Shown here: positions 4,671 through 5,638 of the stretch, piece after piece
How positions within the stretch are numbered: position 1 is the first letter of the stretch
How the letters are laid out: every line of letters begins with the position of its first letter
Program-made: the position numbers and the translations under genes
The notes under the pieces: generated by a model
What the model was told of the DNA's origin: nothing
What the model saw: the letters and a program-made list of their open reading frames with translations, nothing else
Database searches by the model: none
NCBI GenBank assembly: GCA_021806845.1
Contig: JAKAPV010000197.1
Location: forward strand, 1 to 5,638
Source: Bacillota bacterium
Lineage (GTDB): Bacteria; Bacillota; Sulfobacillia; JAJZYS01; JAJYTV01
DNA: 5,638 bases
Direction: 5' to 3'

Positions 4671-5456
4671 ATGGGTCGAGTGCTTGCCGTGGCCAATCAG
4701 AAGGGCGGAGTCGGCAAGACCACGACGGCGATCAACCTCGGCGCCTGCCTTGCGGAACGCGGCCAGAAGGTGCTCCTCGCTGATGTGGATCCCCAGGGCA
4801 ACGCGACCACGGGCCTCGGCATCTCCAAGACGGGTGACGGGCCGTCGATGTACGAGGTGCTCGTGGACGGAGGGGCCGTGCGGGACAGCATCCTCCCTAC
4901 GCAGGTAGAGGGCATGCACGTCGTTCCGGGGTCTGTCGACCTTGCGGGGGCGGAGATCGAGCTCGTCAGCCTGCAGCGCCGGGAGTTCCGGCTGCGGGAC
5001 GCGCTCGAGGAAGTGCGTGAGCGCTACGACTACATCCTGCTGGACTGCCCCCCATCGCTTGGCCTGATGACGCTGAACGCGCTGGTGGCGGCCGATGCCG
5101 TGCTGATTCCGCTCCAGACGGAGTACTACGCGCTGGAGGGGCTCACCCAGCTCCTGCGCACCGTGCAGATGGTCCAGGGCGGGCTGAACCCCGGCCTGAC
5201 CGTGGACGGCATCGTCCTGACAATGTTCGACGCGAGAACAAACCTTTCGATACAGGTCGCGGACGAAGTGAAACGGCACTTCCCCGATCAGGTCTACAGA
5301 ACGGTGATCCCGCGCAACGTCCGGCTGAGCGAGGCACCGAGCCACGGGCGACCGATCTCCCGGTACGACCCGAGATCCCGAGGCACTGAGGTTTATCGAG
5401 AACTTGCCCAGGAGGTGCTGGTACGTGGCAAAGCGGGGACTGGGGCGCGGGCTTGA
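4671..5456 (+). CDS. parA: Chromosome partitioning ATPase ParA/Soj
   Basis: ParA is a Walker-type ATPase that binds DNA non-specifically as an ATP dimer and, with ParB, moves or organises replicated origins; in Bacillus Soj also controls DnaA activity. The 261-residue product has family length. It shows the deviant Walker A KGGVGKTT (11-18) with signature lysine K11, the A' motif DVDPQGNATT (38-47), Walker B YILLDCPPS (121-129) with D125, and the C-terminal IPRNVRLSEAPSHG block typical of chromosomal Soj/ParA. No N-terminal DNA-binding domain is present, which argues against a plasmid type Ia ParA. ATG 4671 has a G-rich ribosome binding site, GAGGGGG (4657-4663), 7 nt upstream. Its 3' end overlaps parB by 32 nt. 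Confidence 0.97.
   Translation: MGRVLAVANQKGGVGKTTTAINLGACLAERGQKVLLADVDPQGNATTGLGISKTGDGPSMYEVLVDGGAVRDSILPTQVEGMHVVPGSVDLAGAEIELVSLQRREFRLRDALEEVRERYDYILLDCPPSLGLMTLNALVAADAVLIPLQTEYYALEGLTQLLRTVQMVQGGLNPGLTVDGIVLTMFDARTNLSIQVADEVKRHFPDQVYRTVIPRNVRLSEAPSHGRPISRYDPRSRGTEVYRELAQEVLVRGKAGTGARA
5410..5415 (+). promoter_or_regulatory. Ribosome binding site of parB, inside parA
   Basis: AGGAGG, a perfect anti-Shine-Dalgarno match, lies 9 nt before the GTG at 5425 and within the last codons of parA. It fixes the parB start. Confidence 0.85.
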
Positions 5457-5638
5457 GGCGCTGATCCCGGAGGTTCGCGTCGCCCCGGGGGAGGGGCCGC
5501 AGCATATTGCTGTGAGCGCGATTCGACCAAATCCATACCAACCCCGGCGCGAGTTCGAACCGGCGGCCCTCAAGGAACTTGCGGACTCGATCGCGCAGCA
5601 CGGCGTGCTGCAGCCGCTGGTCGTACGTTCCGCGGCGC
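5425..5638 (+). CDS. parB: Chromosome partitioning protein ParB/Spo0J (N-terminal 71 residues, cut by right edge)
   Basis: ParB is a CTP-dependent clamp that loads at parS sites near the origin, recruits SMC-condensin and stimulates ParA. The visible part has the N-terminal basic KRGLGRGLEALIP segment (3-15), known in the family as the ParA-stimulating peptide, a short linker, then the ParB N-domain: IRPNPYQPRREFE (33-45) and LADSIAQHGVLQPLVVR (52-68). The GERR CTP motif, the helix-turn-helix and the dimer domain lie beyond the window. The GTG start is set by a perfect AGGAGG 9 nt upstream and lies inside parA, giving a 32-nt overlap in a different frame. The K-GLGRGL-ALI start, missing from the upstream noc product, marks this copy as the true partner of ParA. 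Confidence 0.95.
   Translation, partial: MAKRGLGRGLEALIPEVRVAPGEGPQHIAVSAIRPNPYQPRREFEPAALKELADSIAQHGVLQPLVVRSAA

Noticed and set aside
4572..5573. Open frame of 333 codons on the minus strand
   Set aside because: It is antisense to the end of noc, all of parA and the start of parB. The product resembles nothing I know, and the sense genes are certain.
3863..5638. parS site (TGTTTCACGTGAAACA or close variant)
   Set aside because: I looked for it because parS often lies in or near parB. No match or near match was seen in the window; it may lie in the missing part of parB.

Overview
The window is the origin-proximal gene cluster of a high-G+C Gram-positive bacterium of the Bacillota (Firmicutes) type. 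It reads as dnaA facing left, a 348-bp non-coding gap with DnaA boxes, then rpmH-rnpA-yidD-yidC-jag-rsmG-noc-parA-parB facing right. The divergent dnaA/rpmH pair, the jag gene and a Noc-type ParB paralogue next to a second parA-parB pair point to Bacillota. The strong G/C bias at third codon positions and the frequent GTG/TTG starts suggest a high-G+C lineage (Symbiobacterium-, Thermaerobacter- or Limnochorda-like). Genus and species cannot be named from this sequence.

Left part (1-808, minus strand): the first 269 residues of DnaA, running off the left edge. Centre-left (809-1156): an intergenic region with one perfect DnaA box, one single-mismatch box in inverted orientation 3 bp away, and a clear sigma-A-type promoter (TTGACA, 18 bp, TACACT) firing toward rpmH. 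It probably forms the dnaA-upstream half of a bipartite oriC. The unwinding element would then lie between dnaA and dnaN, outside the window.

Right part (1157-5638, plus strand): one tightly packed transcription unit. Genes abut (rpmH/rnpA), overlap by 4 bp (rnpA/yidD, yidC/jag, jag/rsmG), overlap by 32 bp (parA/parB), or are separated by 12 to 46 bp. The order groups ribosome and tRNA processing (L34, RNase P protein), membrane protein insertion (YidD, YidC, with the RNA-binding partner Jag/KhpB), 16S rRNA methylation (RsmG) and chromosome organisation (Noc, ParA/Soj, ParB/Spo0J).

All genes belong to known families; I found no new multi-gene system. The points that depart from expectation are: a near-perfect Noc-binding palindrome inside noc, with matching specificity residues in the protein; an apparent lack of the Noc N-terminal membrane-targeting helix; absence of mnmE-mnmG between jag and rsmG; a degenerate KH GxxG loop in Jag; and a divergent RsmG.
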